Positions 11,301 to 26,300 of a DNA stretch of 64,000 nt are shown piece after piece. A model generated the notes under the pieces. The model saw only the letters and a list, made by a program, of their open reading frames with translations, made no database searches and was not told the origin of the DNA. The stretch covers positions 8,121,955 through 8,185,954 of the forward strand of contig VZDJ01000052.1 of assembly GCA_008694505.1 (NCBI GenBank), read 5' to 3'. The translations under genes were made by a program, and so were the position numbers. This stretch comes from Cyanoderma ruficeps (Eukaryota > Chordata > Aves > Passeriformes > Timaliidae). Numbering within the stretch: position 1 is the stretch's first letter; each line of letters opens with the position of its first letter.

Positions 11301-14300
11301 GTAATGCTTAAAGCTTATCTCAGAAGACATAATCTAAGTACAAAATTAAATGTTCAAATACGGGGGAGATTTATCTGATGGAAAGCAAGGAAATGATGTT
11401 CAGAGCTGATCATTATTGCATTAAAGTGGCTGTGCCTTAATTGGTGTTTATTTCCTTTTAGATGTCTTCTTAAGTGACTGGAATGATTTAAATGTAGGCT
11501 AAGCAGAGAGAAGTACAGATTTGGTGGGGAATGGTAGACCATGGTTCTGGGTGAGTGAATGCCATCCAGGCATGATGAAATGTCTAGGAGGATCATAGGG
11601 AGGCACTAATTCAGGCACATGAAAGTTGCAGCTGCTGCTCTTGCATCTGTCCGTGATAAACTAGCAAGGCAAGACACTCCTGTGGGTTCAGAACAGGAAG
11701 AAAAGTGAGAAGGGAATTATGCTCCTGCCTTCTCAGGTCACCATCTTATGCCCATGAGGACACTGAAAATGAGGAGATCCTCCCACTACCTGTTTGTCAG
11801 GGAAAGCAAGGTCAAGTGACATGGAAGGAACACAGAGAGGCTGTTTGCCACTGCAGGGAGAAAATTTGTGGGGCCAAAGCTGCCCATAAACTGTGAGAGA
11901 CCATAAAAACATAAAAAATATCATAAAAAATACATGTGGGTGTTTAAAACACATTAATATCAAAAAATAGTGCAGAAATAACATCAGCCTGTTAGAGGAT
12001 GAGGATGGTCACCTCACAAACAGGGCCAGAAAGCAAAGTTGTTTAATGCTTTCTTTGTCTCTGTCTTCAATCCCAATGATGGGGTGAGGGGGTCCCAGTG
12101 TGCCAAACTGAGCCCTGAGGACCATTCCAGGGCTCCAGCTGGACCCCCATGAGTCCATGGGGCCCGGTGGGATTCATCTGAGAACACTCCAAGAGCTGGC
12201 TGATGTCATTGTGAGGCTTGTCTCAATGATTTTTGAATTGTCCTGGGAATCTGGAGAGGTCACAGCTAACCAGAAGCTGGCAAACATTGTCCTAGTTTTC
12301 AGGAAGGGCAAGAAGAATGACCCTGGAAACTGCAGGCCTGTCACATTCACTTCAATGACTGATAAATTATGAAGATTATTGAGGGAGGTATCCAAAAGCA
12401 CCTGAAGGACAAGACAGCCACTGGTCACAGCCAGCACAGCTTCAAGCCCTGCTTATCAAACCTGATTTCCACCCAGCTGACCAGGGGAAGCCAGTTGATG
12501 TTACCTTTCTGGATTTCAGTAAAGCTTTTGATACTGTCTGATCCTGCTGGACAAAACGTCCATCCCCCAGCTGGATAAACACATCCTGTGAGGGGTGAGC
12601 TCAGGGCTGGGGCACAAAGGGTTTCAGTGAACGGGGTGACATCAGACTGGGGACCTGTCACTGCTGGGGCTCTGCAGGGCTCCATCCTCGGCCCTGTGCT
12701 CTTCAACATCTCCTTAAAGGACTTGGATGCAGGACTGGGAGGGACACTGAGCAAGTTCACAGACAATGCACAACTGGGAGGAGCTGCTGACTCCCTCCAA
12801 GGCAGGGAGATGCTGCAGAGAGACCTCAGCAAATGAGAGGACTGGGCAATCACCAGCCATAGGAAGTTTAACCAGGGCAAGTGCCAAATCCTGCACCTGG
12901 GATGGGGCAACCCTGGATGCACAGACTGGGGAAGGAGAGGCTGGAGAGCAGTGCCATGGAAAGGGACCTGGGGGTCATGGTTGATGGCAAGCAGTACCCT
13001 GACAGACAGAAGGGTCACTTTGTTCAGCCTGGAGAAGAGGAAACCAAGGGAAGACCTCGCTGTGGTCAGGATTCTCATGAGGGGAAGTGGAGAGGCAGAC
13101 ACTGATCTCTTCACTCTGGTGACCAGTGACAGGACCAAAGGGAAAGGCTTGAAGCTCTGCTGGGAGAGGGTTAGGTCGGATATTTGGAAGAGGATTTTCA
13201 CCCAGAGAGTGGTTGGGTGCTGGAACAGGCTCCCCATGGCAGTGGTCACAGCACCAAGCCTGACAGAGCTCCAGCAGTGTTTGAACAGTGCTTGCAGCAC
13301 AGGGTGTGATTTTTGGAGCTGACCTGTGCAGGGCCAGGAGCTGGACTTTGATAATCCTTGATAATCCCTTCCAACTCAGGATATTTGGTGTTTCTATGAT
13401 TCTATTATTTGATTTATTCACTTTTTAACCCTTTTTCATTTCACACTGAATACTTGCAGGCTAGTTACAAATAGCTAATGTATCTCTTCAGAGTGATTTT
13501 TTTCATCACAACAGATGTGTCTGCATGACCAAACCAGAAGACTTGGATGCAGAAACTTTGTACACTGAGACTGTAAACTTGGTGCAGCATTAGGGGGAAT
13601 TTGTTACTCTCCTGTGAGCCTGAGGAGACAAAAGCAAAGTGGTCCTTTTGTACCCTACTGCAGCAAGATGTGGAGGAAGCATAGTGCTTTCTAAATTATA
13701 TGCAGTAAAACTGTGGCTGATCTTCAAAAAGTATTTCTTGGCATAGAGTGGGGCCTTCTGCAGTTCATTTGGGCTTCAGAAAGGGCAAGCAGCACATTCA
13801 CCGAAGTTAAACCTACAAGATAAGGAGGTAAGGAGAAGAACTCAGAAGTTTGGAAGGAAGAGTCAGCGAAGTGGGGTTAGGAGGATGAGTAAAAGACAAG
13901 GGGACAAAGGTCTGAAGGCACTTGTGGGGATGTTCCCTGTCCTTCAAGAAGGGCAGAGAGGCAGCACAGAGCCAAATGGGGAAAGAAACACGCCCACAAA
14001 GCTTAAGGTGTGGGTGGTGGGCTGTAGAGGAGACCAGGCACATCAGGGGTGGACAGGGAAGGGCGGAGTCTTCCATACAAGATTAAAACATTAAAACCCT
14101 TAAATGTTTTGAGATCTAAATCTGAGAAATGTTCATATAAACAGAAGTTTTCACCCCCCTCTCCACCTTTCCTTTGAATACCCCACCAATCTGCCTTAAG
14201 CCTTTTCAGAAGGACCAACTCACGGGAGAGAAATATTAATTCGTTCTACATGCTGAGACAGTCTTTGACCTGCCTGCTGAGTCTGCCAAAAAAGTGCCAT

Positions 14301-17300
14301 TTATTGTTGTACTTTTAAAGAAGTGAGTGTCTGTATTTGCTAGAACTCAGAAATACAGTTGCCTTTTCAGAAGGGCTATCCTCACCTAGTAAATATCACG
14401 TGCCAGGGATTTTACTCTTTACTGTAGGCCAAAAGGTTGTGTGTTCAGTTGCAAATAACTGGGGACATCCATTTTCACATTATCAGGGAGATCATAAGCT
14501 ATCTGTATTTCTACCATCAGTGAAGTGTGTTTCTAGAAAATGCTGAATGCTGTGATGGCAGATTCCCTTTTTAGGCATGAGGGCACTTTAGAAAGAGGAT
14601 GCTCCATCCAAGCTGAGATGAGCAAAGGAACACTGACAGCACGATTGAAACAGATCACAATTAGAAGGAAAAAATCTTTGCAATGTATTGGACTCAGCCA
14701 TATTATTTGTATCCATCATTAAAAAAGCTAAGTTCTTAAATTTGCAAACCACACATCACCTTCAGCTGTCACTAAAATAGAAGCTTAGAGCTTTGCAGGT
14801 ATAGGCCCTGAATGTGAAATATGGAATACCTCCAAACCCAAGCATTCAGTATACAAAATTAAAATCAAAGGCCTCTTAATTATATGCCAGGGATCCATTA
14901 CAACAGCATTTATGGAACGAATAATTGTTTTCACTCTAAATCCTTATCTATAATTAAAAAAATACAGGAAACTGAATTACAAGCACAGAAACATATCTCA
15001 GGTGTTCCTTGCCACTTCAGTAGCACTCTGGTATTTTTGTGATGATGTCACTGCTTGTAATAATGGAAGGCATTATATCATTATGCAAAATGTCGAGCAG
15101 AGGTGGATTTATTGGGGAGCCTTGGGCAGCTGTGGCCTCCCTGCTCCCACCCCTTTGTGCTGTGTGTGTTTGTGTGGTGGGGGAGTGGCTGTACCACCTC
15201 CTGCACATGGAATGGGACGGAGCAGTTTCCCACTCCTTGGGCTGCGGCGTCGCTGACTCACGGCTTTGCCTCACTCTGATCAAGCATTCCTAAATTGGAC
15301 TTGTCACATTTTCTAATGCATGAAATTATCTTGTTTGTTTGACACGGACACGCAGGCACAAACACACGCCTGCTCTGTTGTGTTCCATTTTTTTGAGTGA
15401 GGAAAGCAGGGCTAGAAAGAAAAGTCTGAAATGCAGTGGAGGAGTTGCAGAATTAAGATGCAGCCACAGTTCTGCTGTGCCCTTTCCTCCTTTGTGATTC
15501 TGGTTTTGTGTTTGTGATTACCCAATTTAAGGATTATTTTTCTTTTTTTTTTTTCCTACATGGAAAAATACTAAGATTCAAAACCACTTGCAACTTTCAA
15601 CCTGATAATTTCATTAAGAGAATGTAATTTGGGGTTTTTTCCCATACTACAAATATATTTGTTTACCAACAAATATGTTTACCTACAAAGCAAAGCTTTG
15701 TTGTAAATAACAACACGGTGCTTTTTAATTTTTCAAGAGAAAAGTGCAACTCTGACCACATTCAGTGGTAGAATTTTGGATGGATTCATGAAAGATTCTC
15801 CTTTGTATGAATCCAAAACTGAGAAGCTCCACCATGTTTTTACTTTGGCTGTTTTCACTCCTTCAGAGATTTCAGAAGCGTTTTACCCTTCACATGTTCC
15901 CTGTAAGATGCTACTGGATGAATGCAAAAAGATTATCTTCATATTGGGCAGAACATTCATCAAGTGGTATGACTTTGCCCACAGCACTTGATAGGGCTCC
16001 TTTATTTACTCCTGGAATAAATAAACCCTCCTAAAGAAGATGAGGAGGTAAGTGGTCATTAGCATCAGGAGAGACCTGCTTCCAGGCACCAGTGATCTTT
16101 ATGAACCACTTCACCGCTCAAGAGTTCTGAAATGCACTGCTATACTACAAGGCATGATGCCTGGACACAGACAGTTATCACTTAAGTCCAAGACAGCCTT
16201 TGAAAAGCTAAAATAAAGCTCTTTTGCCCTGCAGGTGCATCACTAATGCAGTACTAACTACCCCCTTGGTAAGCAGGTTCCCCTATCACTGCGCTGCAAT
16301 CTCCAAAGTAGATATTCACTGTGAGTATTTCCATCCTAAACAGGACCCTAAATCAAAGGTGAAAAAAATGCCTCAGCTCCGTAGGAATAGTTCCCAATCC
16401 CATCTGCTGCCAGCTGTATGGAACTGAGAGACAAGAGTGAGCAAAGAGCTTTTATGATCCTTTTTAAGAGCACCCTAGAAGTAGAATCTATAATTATATT
16501 GGTACATAGTGTGTCACAAAGTATGTATAAACATTAATGATTACATGGTTGAGGACTAAGAATGTCTTTTATATTCATAAGGTGACCTATTAGGCATTAA
16601 ATTATGCCTTCAGATAAAATGATGGTTGATGGCACTCAGGTTCTCTATGGTGGCCACATGAACAGAATTCATCTCTATGGGAGTAGGTTCAGCAGTAGCA
16701 TTTTCACTAAAGTAGCACCTTCTGGAGAGGACTTTGAAGAGTCACTTTTTGTCATCTTTTGAAAACCGATCAAAACCAAAGGTTTTCATATTACCACAGC
16801 ACTGATAAATGAGAATTTATATTGCTGTGATGGAACTACACATGAAAAGATTCCCCTGGTCATGCTTCTTGACCTGTTTTAGAAACAAGAAATAAAGGCC
16901 CCTATTTAATGGAACTTTTGCAGTTAAAGAGGCTAAAGATCTCATAAAAAGTTTAGACTGTCTTTGCTTCAGTCCTATGTTGTTAATGATTTCTTTTCTT
17001 AAACCAGCTCCAACACAATTTTCAATTTCAGTCAGATACTTTGATGCTACAGGAATGACTCTAGGATTTAATTCTCTAGCAGTGATTACAATATAAGAAA
17101 TAATGTGCAAAATATTGGGGTGGGGAGGGACAACGAATTACATGACATAATTGCTTGAGAACAAAATGCCACGAAGATAAACCATGACAAACCAAATCGC
17201 TGTCAGGGATTTGGGGGAGATTTGTTGCTCAACCTAACGGGAGAGATGTTGCTTGGAGGGTGGGAAGAATGGCCCCTTACACACACTCAGAGCAGTCCCA

Positions 17301-20300
17301 GAGCTGCTGAAATCTGGAGCCACTTTGCACAGCCAGCAGCAGATGCAGTTTGGTGGCCCAGAGTGCCAGAAGCCATCCAGTTCTCTGCCACGTCCCCACC
17401 CATGGGGCTGCACGAGAAAAAAGGAGCACGAACTAGCTGCACTGGACTGATGTTGTTTGTGCCAAATCTATTCCCACGTGCTGGTTAATCTGACTTTGAT
17501 ATTGCTACTTTCAGAAGCTGGGCCCACACGGAGACCACTGTTGTGTTGTGCAACTGATAATCTGCCCTCGCAAGGTGGCTTTTTCCTGCTCTACCAGCTG
17601 TGCAATTTCCCTGAAATCTTAAGGGCTTTGAGCATACACTGAGTGCACAAACAATGCCAATGTATCATATTCGTGGACAAAACCCTCAAAAATTAGTTCT
17701 TTGCAACATATCTCCATCCTTGAGCAGCTGTTGTAAGTCAGCCTCAGCCTTCCCAGGTCATCAGTTTCTCCCTTTCCATCAACTCCACCTGGTCAGTCAC
17801 TAATAGCATCTTCTCTGAGAGCGACACTCAAAAATCTCTAATTTGTGGTCCTGACCAAGAACTGAATTTAAGATTTATTTTCTTTGAAGTCTTTCCAGAT
17901 CAATTCATGTCTCATCCCTTTACCAAGACACTTTTTCTCCATTTGTCTTCAAAGTCTTCCTGAGCCCCACCATGACACTTCCCTTTACTGTATGTGGACC
18001 ATCTGGCAATATTCTGTTGTGAACAGCCCATTCTCAGCTCATCAGATCAGAGTTTCCTCTCACTCCCTCAGCCTTTTTGCTGACTTTTCTCCCATTTCCA
18101 TCCAGTGCCCTGCAGGAAGAGCTAACTGAATAGGCAGCCCTAGGCATTCCTCAAATGCAGATCTGCCTTTTGTGGTTCTTCAAGACCCAAGAGCCTGCAA
18201 AGTAAAGAACACCAAAAGGAAAAGACAGGAAAAAAAAAGTCAGCAATGCTCATTTGTCCAATAACTGGATGCAGTGTCTTGGGGGTGCACCTCTCATGCC
18301 TTAATAACGTGGAATTTGTGTGTCCCACATGCTCATCTGGGCTTCCTCTGTAGTTAGGATAAAGACATGGGCACCCAAAGGATGAGTAATCCCGTTGAAG
18401 GGAGATATCTCAGATAAGCGTGAAGAGTCAAACGTCAGGGCCTATCCCTATCAATTAACTACAAAAGGAGCCTACCTAATTAGCTTAAATTAGCCATGTA
18501 AAGGTAAGCTGTTTGAAGATAAATGGAGTGATTTGCACTGTAAATGTCTAGCTCCTGTATCACATTATTACTGGCCAGTTAACAGAAAGATCTTAGATGC
18601 TCAGATAGTTTCTGTAATAGAATGAGAGGGACAAATGGGCTAAAAAATACATATATCAAGAATGGTTTACAAAAAGATACAAAAAGCAGGCAGGCACGCA
18701 GATCTCTTTAAAAATCTCCTTTTTACCAGTTTGCCAAGACAGGAGAGCATGGGGACATTTCTTGGTTTATGCTGGGAAGTTCTGAAGTATCAACTAGAGA
18801 CAGATAAATAGTAACACATGACCAGCGCTAGGTAAAATTAATTCAGATTTTCTAAAGGTATTAAAGGATAAAACATCTAAAATACACACTGTGGTGTGTA
18901 ACCTGACATTTAGAATGACCTTAGCACCTGAGGACAGAAACACAGAAAATACGAAGTCAGTTTTCAAAACAATCTGGAGAGACCTTGGAGAACTATGTCC
19001 TGTAAGTCCAGCCTCTGTACCAGTGAAATTAGTAGAAACTATATTTTCAAAATGTGTGAACATATAGACAACTAACGTATCGGAGGAGAATCAGCAGGAT
19101 TTCTGTAAAGGCAAGTCATGTTTTAAAACTCCAAATTCTTTGATGTCAGCAATCATGTGAATAATGGCTATCCAGCTGCTCCTGATGGAAGTGAGACCAT
19201 TGAAGACCTTTTTGGAAGGTCTTCCACCAATATGTCTTAAAGAAAAACAGGCTTAGAGGAAATCTTCCCTTTCACAGATAAGTATTAAAAGGTAATTAAA
19301 AGGTAAGGAACAGAGTAAGAGTAAATGGTCAGTTGTCATGGGGGTCACCAATGGAAATCATAGCAGATCTATACTTATAAGTAACCTGGCAAAGGAGCAG
19401 AAAGTGAGCTGCCAGCATTTGCTGATGACACTAAATTATTAACACTAGTAAAGATAGGACTTGCTGTGAAGAACAGCAAAAAGGCCTCCCAGGATGCAGT
19501 GACATAGTGTCAAAATTGAAGATAAAATTAAATGTAAATAAATTCAGAGCGAAGCGCTTTGTACACAGTGGTGTGTGACTCCAGTCTTCGTGTGTAACCT
19601 GATGCAATCTGAGCTCAACATTACTCTGGAAGAAGAATTTGGTCCTATAACCCTACAGCTATAAAATGCTCAGTTCAGTGCTCGGCAGAAGTACAAAAAG
19701 CACATTGCAAACTAGGAACTCTTAGAATAGGACTAGACAAGAAAACAGTGAACTTCAGTTCGCCTGAATTTTGTGTGTAGTTTTGGGGTCCCATAATCTG
19801 TAAAAGGATATAGCAGAACTCAAAAAGATTTAGGAAGGGTAGCCAGGATGATTAAAGGCATGAAACAGCTTTAGTGAAAGGAAAGGCTAAATAGACTAGA
19901 ACTCCTCGACCTAAAGAGGAGGCAGCAGAGATAGAGATCTATTAAATTGTGAGTGCTGGGGAGAAAGAGCACAGTAGATGACTGCTCACTGCTTCTTCTA
20001 ATACAAAAACTAGAGGTCATCAAGCATAGCTAACATGTGGCCATTTCAAAATATAGAGATTCTTCACGTTATGTATAATTAAAATATGAACCTCCTTACC
20101 ACAGGATGTTGTGAATGATAAAATTGTATGTGAGTTCAAAGGCGAGGTTCAGAGAAGAGGAATTCACTGAGGAACACCAGCCTGGAAACCACCTCTGGCT
20201 CAGCAAATCCCTGAAGCAGAAATGGTTGGAGACTAGGAGACTGTTCAGGGAAATATCAGCATCTGCTTGTCCTCTTCTAACATTCTGTCCTAGCTAATGG

Positions 20301-23300
20301 TGAGGGATTAGGTCAGGAGTGCCTTCAGTCTCAGCAAAAGGCTGTTCCTGTGCTTTATGTTCTGGACACGATGCTGTGCAGAAAAAGCACATCAGACTCC
20401 AAATAGTTTTTCATTTGCTCCCTCAAAAAAGTGTCAAAATTCATACAAAGTTCCAGGCAACATCTTGTCTGTCTCTTCTGTGGCTGTGTTTGCTGCAATG
20501 GAGCTGTTATGGGGAGGGAATTTTATGAGCATTACCACTGCATTATTTTATTACAAAGAAATAATTTGGCTATTAACAAACACCGATGGAAAAGGTGAAT
20601 GTACTCTAATGGGCCCATAACTCAGCAAGTGATTCAAAATTTGGCCCTGCACCATGATTTTGTGAGTAGATATTTATCTTTAGGCAGCCAACCTTAGAAA
20701 ATACGGAGCTAATGTATTTTCTCCGAGAAGTCTTAGCACTAAGAAAGCACATCTTATCCAACGTCAGGCATGAGGGAGAATTGGCCCTGTACCTCATAGA
20801 AAGCCAAGGAGGGAAAAGGGCCTGTTCATCTTAACTTTAATACCAAATTTCCATCTGCCGCAGCTGGAAATTGCAGAGATATCACACGTATACAATGGGG
20901 ATTTATTATAGAGGCAGCAACTCATCCTTAACCACAGTGATGATACTGGGCCTCTGTTATATAGCTGTCTTTAGTGTGTAGACATGCTGATATGTTTGCT
21001 CAATAAAATCCAGCTTTCAAGACATACTGTTAAGTTTACATGATCACCAGAGTGAGAGGGATAAAGCTGGAAAAGAAGAAAAGCAGAAGCGAATTAATGC
21101 AATAAAGGCTAGGATTTAGCAGACAGGGTTGAGTAAAATAAATGTGAAACAACAGGTGTCACTGGCTCTTATCAGCATTTTTAATTAACACCTGTTTTTA
21201 GCCCAGAGTACTTTGGAAGAGTATGTTGGAGTGTGTCTGTATTTAAAGATAAAGATAGGCTGTTGAGAAGTTACTAAGTAGTGAGAGGTTGGAGGAATGA
21301 AGAGGTTTGGGGGTGGGGGAAGCCTCTGTTTGCTGGGTGGGTGTTGGTTGCAGCTTAGAGAAACCTGAAGGAAAGGCACAGTGATAAAATTGCAAGGTAG
21401 GGAAATACTGCTATGGCAACAAAATGTGTTCTCCCGAAGGAAAATGAGTACGAAAAAGGAAATAAGGAGTGTAGGAAATTGAAAGGAAGTACAGATTCCG
21501 CAAGAAGACAGGCTCTAGTATGAAAAGATACAAATCGTAATTGTTTCAATTGATGCAATAATATTTTATGGTAGTGATAAATTTCTGTTATCCAGTCTTC
21601 TATGACATCTGCTCTGGAAAAATTTTGGAGCACTTGACAGATATGAAAGAATTCTCGCTGACAGTAGGAAGGGGATGCAGTCATACTCTCCAGTGGCCCA
21701 TCCTACAGGAGCACTAGCCAACCTGAATGACCAGCATCAAACGGGAAGTGTGTGACATAAATGTTCATAGAATCAGGATCTTTAAACAAATATTTCACCA
21801 GTGTAGGTATGAGGCAGTTCCAGAGTGTTACAGTAGTGCTGGTTTATAATTGGTTTGAGCAAAGTTCAACAAATAAATGACATATCTTGCTTTATACCTA
21901 GACCCACTGCTTTTTCTAGAATATTTCATACATCTAAACTGTTTCTTGCTAAGTATGTATTTTAAAGGTTTCGATGATCCCTTATTGTTAAACTGCTTCA
22001 TCCAAAAATCAACTTGGTTCACTTGAAAATCTGACTCCAAATTCTGTCCTGAGAAGAAGTGTGTAAGGCAGAGTCACCTGAACTATTTCACACATATTGG
22101 TTTCCTAGAGTAGAATGTCACCCTAGAAGATAGGAATCACATGCTAAGATTATTAATTTTTTTATGGTTGTTTTGGGAATGACCTCGAGATTCACAGCCA
22201 GTTAGAGCCCTCAAGGGCTTTCTCTGGCCAGAGAGTCATACTGTCTGGCTTCCCTTATTAACTTTCTCTCCCTTCCTATTTTTTTAATTTGGTTTTCTGG
22301 TTTGCTTTCTTGCTTCAAACCAGAGGGTACCCTTTGATGTGAAGGGCATTCAGTTCTACGCCCAACAATCTATAAAGTTATGGGTGGACTTCCTTTAGGT
22401 CAGAAATGTGTCATTTGAGAGTATCTTTCAAGCGACAGAAATTTTGGATGCCTTGAAATACTTGTATTTTTGTATTTGTGTGCAGTATTTTCTCATGGTT
22501 TGTTCACTGGCTTTACCCGAGACCTATTTGTGTATGACCTTTGGAAGGTTCCATGAGGGATTTCTTTTTAAACAAGCCACTCAGGCCACAAATCCAGCAT
22601 TTCACTCAACATGCCCATATTTAGGGCCCACGGAAAATTATAGGTCATAAACCCACACGTTAATGCTTTGCTAAATCTGGGCCTGAAGGGATGCATAGAT
22701 TATACCTGGAGAACCTTTAGAGCTCCTGCATCTCAAATACAATTTAGGATACAATTCAGGAGATTATTCCCTTGACTCACACACGCACAGACCCAGTGGC
22801 TGTTTCCCCATTAGCCTTTGGTGTGCTCTGCAGCACTTTCTCCTCCTCGGCGTCTTAGAAGGTAACAAGGCTGTGAACCCTCCTCAGAGGTTTGTGTGTC
22901 CCGTTCAAAGGAGCTCATAATCTAAAAACAGAGTGGCATAATAGCAGGAGGTTGGCAAAATAATCCTTCTGGCATCCCGGAGGCTGGAGCTTCAATGCAT
23001 CCATTGATCCTTCTGCCACTTTCCCCACTAACCTTCGGAATCGTTGGGGAATCTCAACCAATTTAACAGAGAGTAGAAGTCTCAGAAATAAGCGAACGCC
23101 TGCGAGTTTTGCGAAAATCAGCAACCAGTTGGGGTTAAATAGAATGCAGGAGGTTATCTGCGTCCCAAAAAAAGCCACAGGGAAGGTTCAGCAGATAGAA
23201 GTTCTGCCAATCAAGACCTGTGCTGCTGGGCACCAAGCGTGGTCCTCATGGCCTCTTGTCCAAACTTTTGTTGGGAGGGGGCCGTGGATGCCCTGCTGGG

Positions 23301-26300
23301 AGAAGGACAGAGTTGTCTGGAGCACGTTTTGGCAGGGTACCTTGGGAACAGGGAGAGTTACTGTGCTGAGCCCGTGTAGGAGGAAGCATGAAATAGGTTC
23401 TGTGGAGAGTTCCTGGTCTTCAGGCTGCATTCAGTTCTCCACAACCACTTTATTTAAAATGGGGCGTCCTGCTGAGCTCATTAGGGTAAAATCCTTTCAG
23501 GTTTTGGTTGACTTTTGCTTAAAGTGAGTTTTTTTAGTTGTTCATCTGTGGTTTTTTTAAAGAAAAGTGAGATCTTCATGCGTTTATTCCTCTCCAGGAA
23601 TTCTTAAGTGTCACTTTTTCAGGATTCAGTATGAAATGCAGGATATAAAGCTTTGACTAATGCTATACTTTATACACAGCAATCTAAGTCTTCAGAATTT
23701 ACTGAAATTTCACAATCAAGTATCTCATTGGAGGTCAATGGAATTTCAGGGTTGTCATTTTAAGGACCATCACACATGAGAATTTTTCCTGTGAAATATG
23801 TAAGTCCTTTTAGCTCTGGTAAACGGGCTCTGAAGCTAAAATCAGCTCCATGCTTAAATCAGTGGTGTTGTGTTCAACAGTTGGTGAAAAACTAATCTGA
23901 TTTAAATCAACCACTTAGCAACCTAGCCACACACTTTTTAGGTTCTTTAACCTAATAATCTCTAATCATTCTGGCTCAGAATTCCAGCAGAACGGGGTTC
24001 AGAGTCATTTTGCAGATGTTATTCTTTATTTGGATATTGTCTAATTTAAAAGGAAAATATTTCAGATAATAACAACATATTTTGAGGGGGAAAAAAGCAT
24101 GAAAACCATTTCTGTTCCAAAAATTGCTGATATGAGAATTTATGAGGAAACAGCTCCTTTTATGAATAATTATTATTATTGTGTTTAAGAAATGGGCAAG
24201 ATGCCTAGAAATTGAATGAAAGAATGAGCTATTAAATTGAAATATTAAATGAAATAACTGAATTAAAAGTGATCATGTAAACCCAGCAGTAAATGTTGGG
24301 AGCTGTAGCTGATTGAACATATTTTCATCATCTGTTTTGTATGCTTAAATACAATTGCTTGATGTCAGTAAACACTTGATTGATATTCTGAATACTTTAA
24401 AATCTGCATATGCATCATGGAATACTGAACAATTAAAACTTAATTTCAGTGTAGTTTGATTACATGTAAATTATTTCAATATTCATTTTTTTCCTGTTCT
24501 GTTTGCTCAGTGCATATTTAATCTCCACTTTTCGAATGCATATCACTCTTGATTGGACTGTGAGATGAGGAGGACTCTGGAATTTCTTCCATTAAAAGGG
24601 ATTGCCTTATAAACATTATTTGTGCCACGGCTCTTCCCCCCCCGCAGATTATTTTCTAAATGTTGTGTACTCTTATTGAAGACAAGGCAAAAAAAAACTG
24701 CTGCAGCCCTCCTTTATCAGCCCAGCACAAGGAATATGCTTACATGGTCGATGAGCATGTCTAAGAAGGCTTGTTGGTTGTAACTAGTCCCTGAAGAAAT
24801 GTTTCCACCTTTTCTGCACTATACTGCTTGCCTGCATGAGCTCCTTCCCCCTTCCCTTCCTCCTCCCTCCACACGATATTTTTATTTTATTTCCCCGGTT
24901 CTTGGAGGTCTTACGAGACACTTTAATATTAAATATTGCAAGTGTTTTCAAGCTGACCGTTTTCAGTGTGAAAAATGTATCTCTGCCTGTAAGTGACCAT
25001 GTTCATTTCTAGGAGTTGTGGAATAGAGATGAAAAGAATTTTGCCTTTTTATGTATTTGTAGAACATTTTCTAAAAACCAAAGAGATTCTTTTTCCCTTC
25101 ACTGCAGGCTGCGATCCACACACATTTTTTTGATCAACAGTGTTTCAAATTACTTTATTTCTGAACATCCAACAGAAGGAAATCCCAGGCATTTGATTCT
25201 CTTATTATTTATGCCAGTGAACAGAATAGCCTTCCTGAAGTTAAGATAACATTATATATTTTTTTATTACTTACATATTTTATTTTAAAATAAAATTATT
25301 TCCTGACATCTTTTAAGTCATATTCCCAAAGTACAGGCAGGCAGCAGGTTTGTCACTTCACCATGAAGACAAGTCTGGATTCCTCTCTGCCTTGGCTATT
25401 TTTGACCCTACATTCCTGTTGTTGTATTATTCACATTTCCCCCTTATTTCCTTGCCCATACTAACAGAAATTTTGTTTATATTTTTCTAGAATACACACA
25501 AAAGTACATATAATAGCAGTACTCTGTTGTTATATGAGAATTTGAAGTTAATGTTATATCTACTAAACGGCTTGCAGGGAAATGTTTTCCTATGTGTCCT
25601 ACATACTTAATTACAATTTCAGGGTTCTAGTCTTGAAGGTCATATTTCTGTTGCCTGTCACTTTGACCAAACAAGTGGCTGAACTTCATGGTTTGCAGGT
25701 GGATTTCCTTATCTCTCTTTTTCGAGAGACGTGCAAGTCTTGATTGCTGGAGTTATTGTGAACCAAGCAAAGAGGGGCAAGGGGGAGGAAGGGGTGGGAG
25801 GACACTGTTCTACCCCAGGGCCCTGGAAATTCCATTTTAGAGAGCAAAAATACTGAACCTGGTGACTGCAGCACCAGAACAAAAGGGGGGATATTTTACT
25901 GGGGGGGTATTTTGTTTGTTTGAGGAGCTGATAAACTGTGAAGTGAGTGTGCTGACAACAGTAAGAGGTCTTCCCAGGATAAAACATGCTTATAAAACAG
26001 ATATTATTAGCTTGAGGTTGGTCTCGTGCTATATAGACCTCTTTCTAATGGTTTCTGTACATGAAAACCAACAAAACTTTCATGACAAAGGGTTTCAGAA
26101 TAACAGTAAAGTTATATTAGAAAATGCTGGATGTTCCTGACTGATTTAATACTGTTGGCCTAAGTAAATCAAACTTGTCACTCTTCTTTGTAACATATGC
26201 CCTCTTTTAGAGCAATTCGATTTATAATAAATTATGAAGTATCTGTGATTGTTATTTGCAACACTCTTGGTTTGTGAAGAGCCTTTTCTTCCCATTTTTT

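Noticed and set aside
12425..13421. Minus-strand frames of 291 and 148 codons
   Set aside because: They are the antisense of the CR1 element, whose identity is clear on the + strand.
16817..17110. 97-codon minus-strand frame
   Set aside because: Looks mildly protein-like but matches no family I know, with no second exon or repeat context; left unassigned.
23129..23527. 132-codon open frame on + strand
   Set aside because: No recognisable domain, composition like translated noncoding DNA, and an overlapping minus-strand frame of similar quality; no splice or promoter signal ties it to a transcript.
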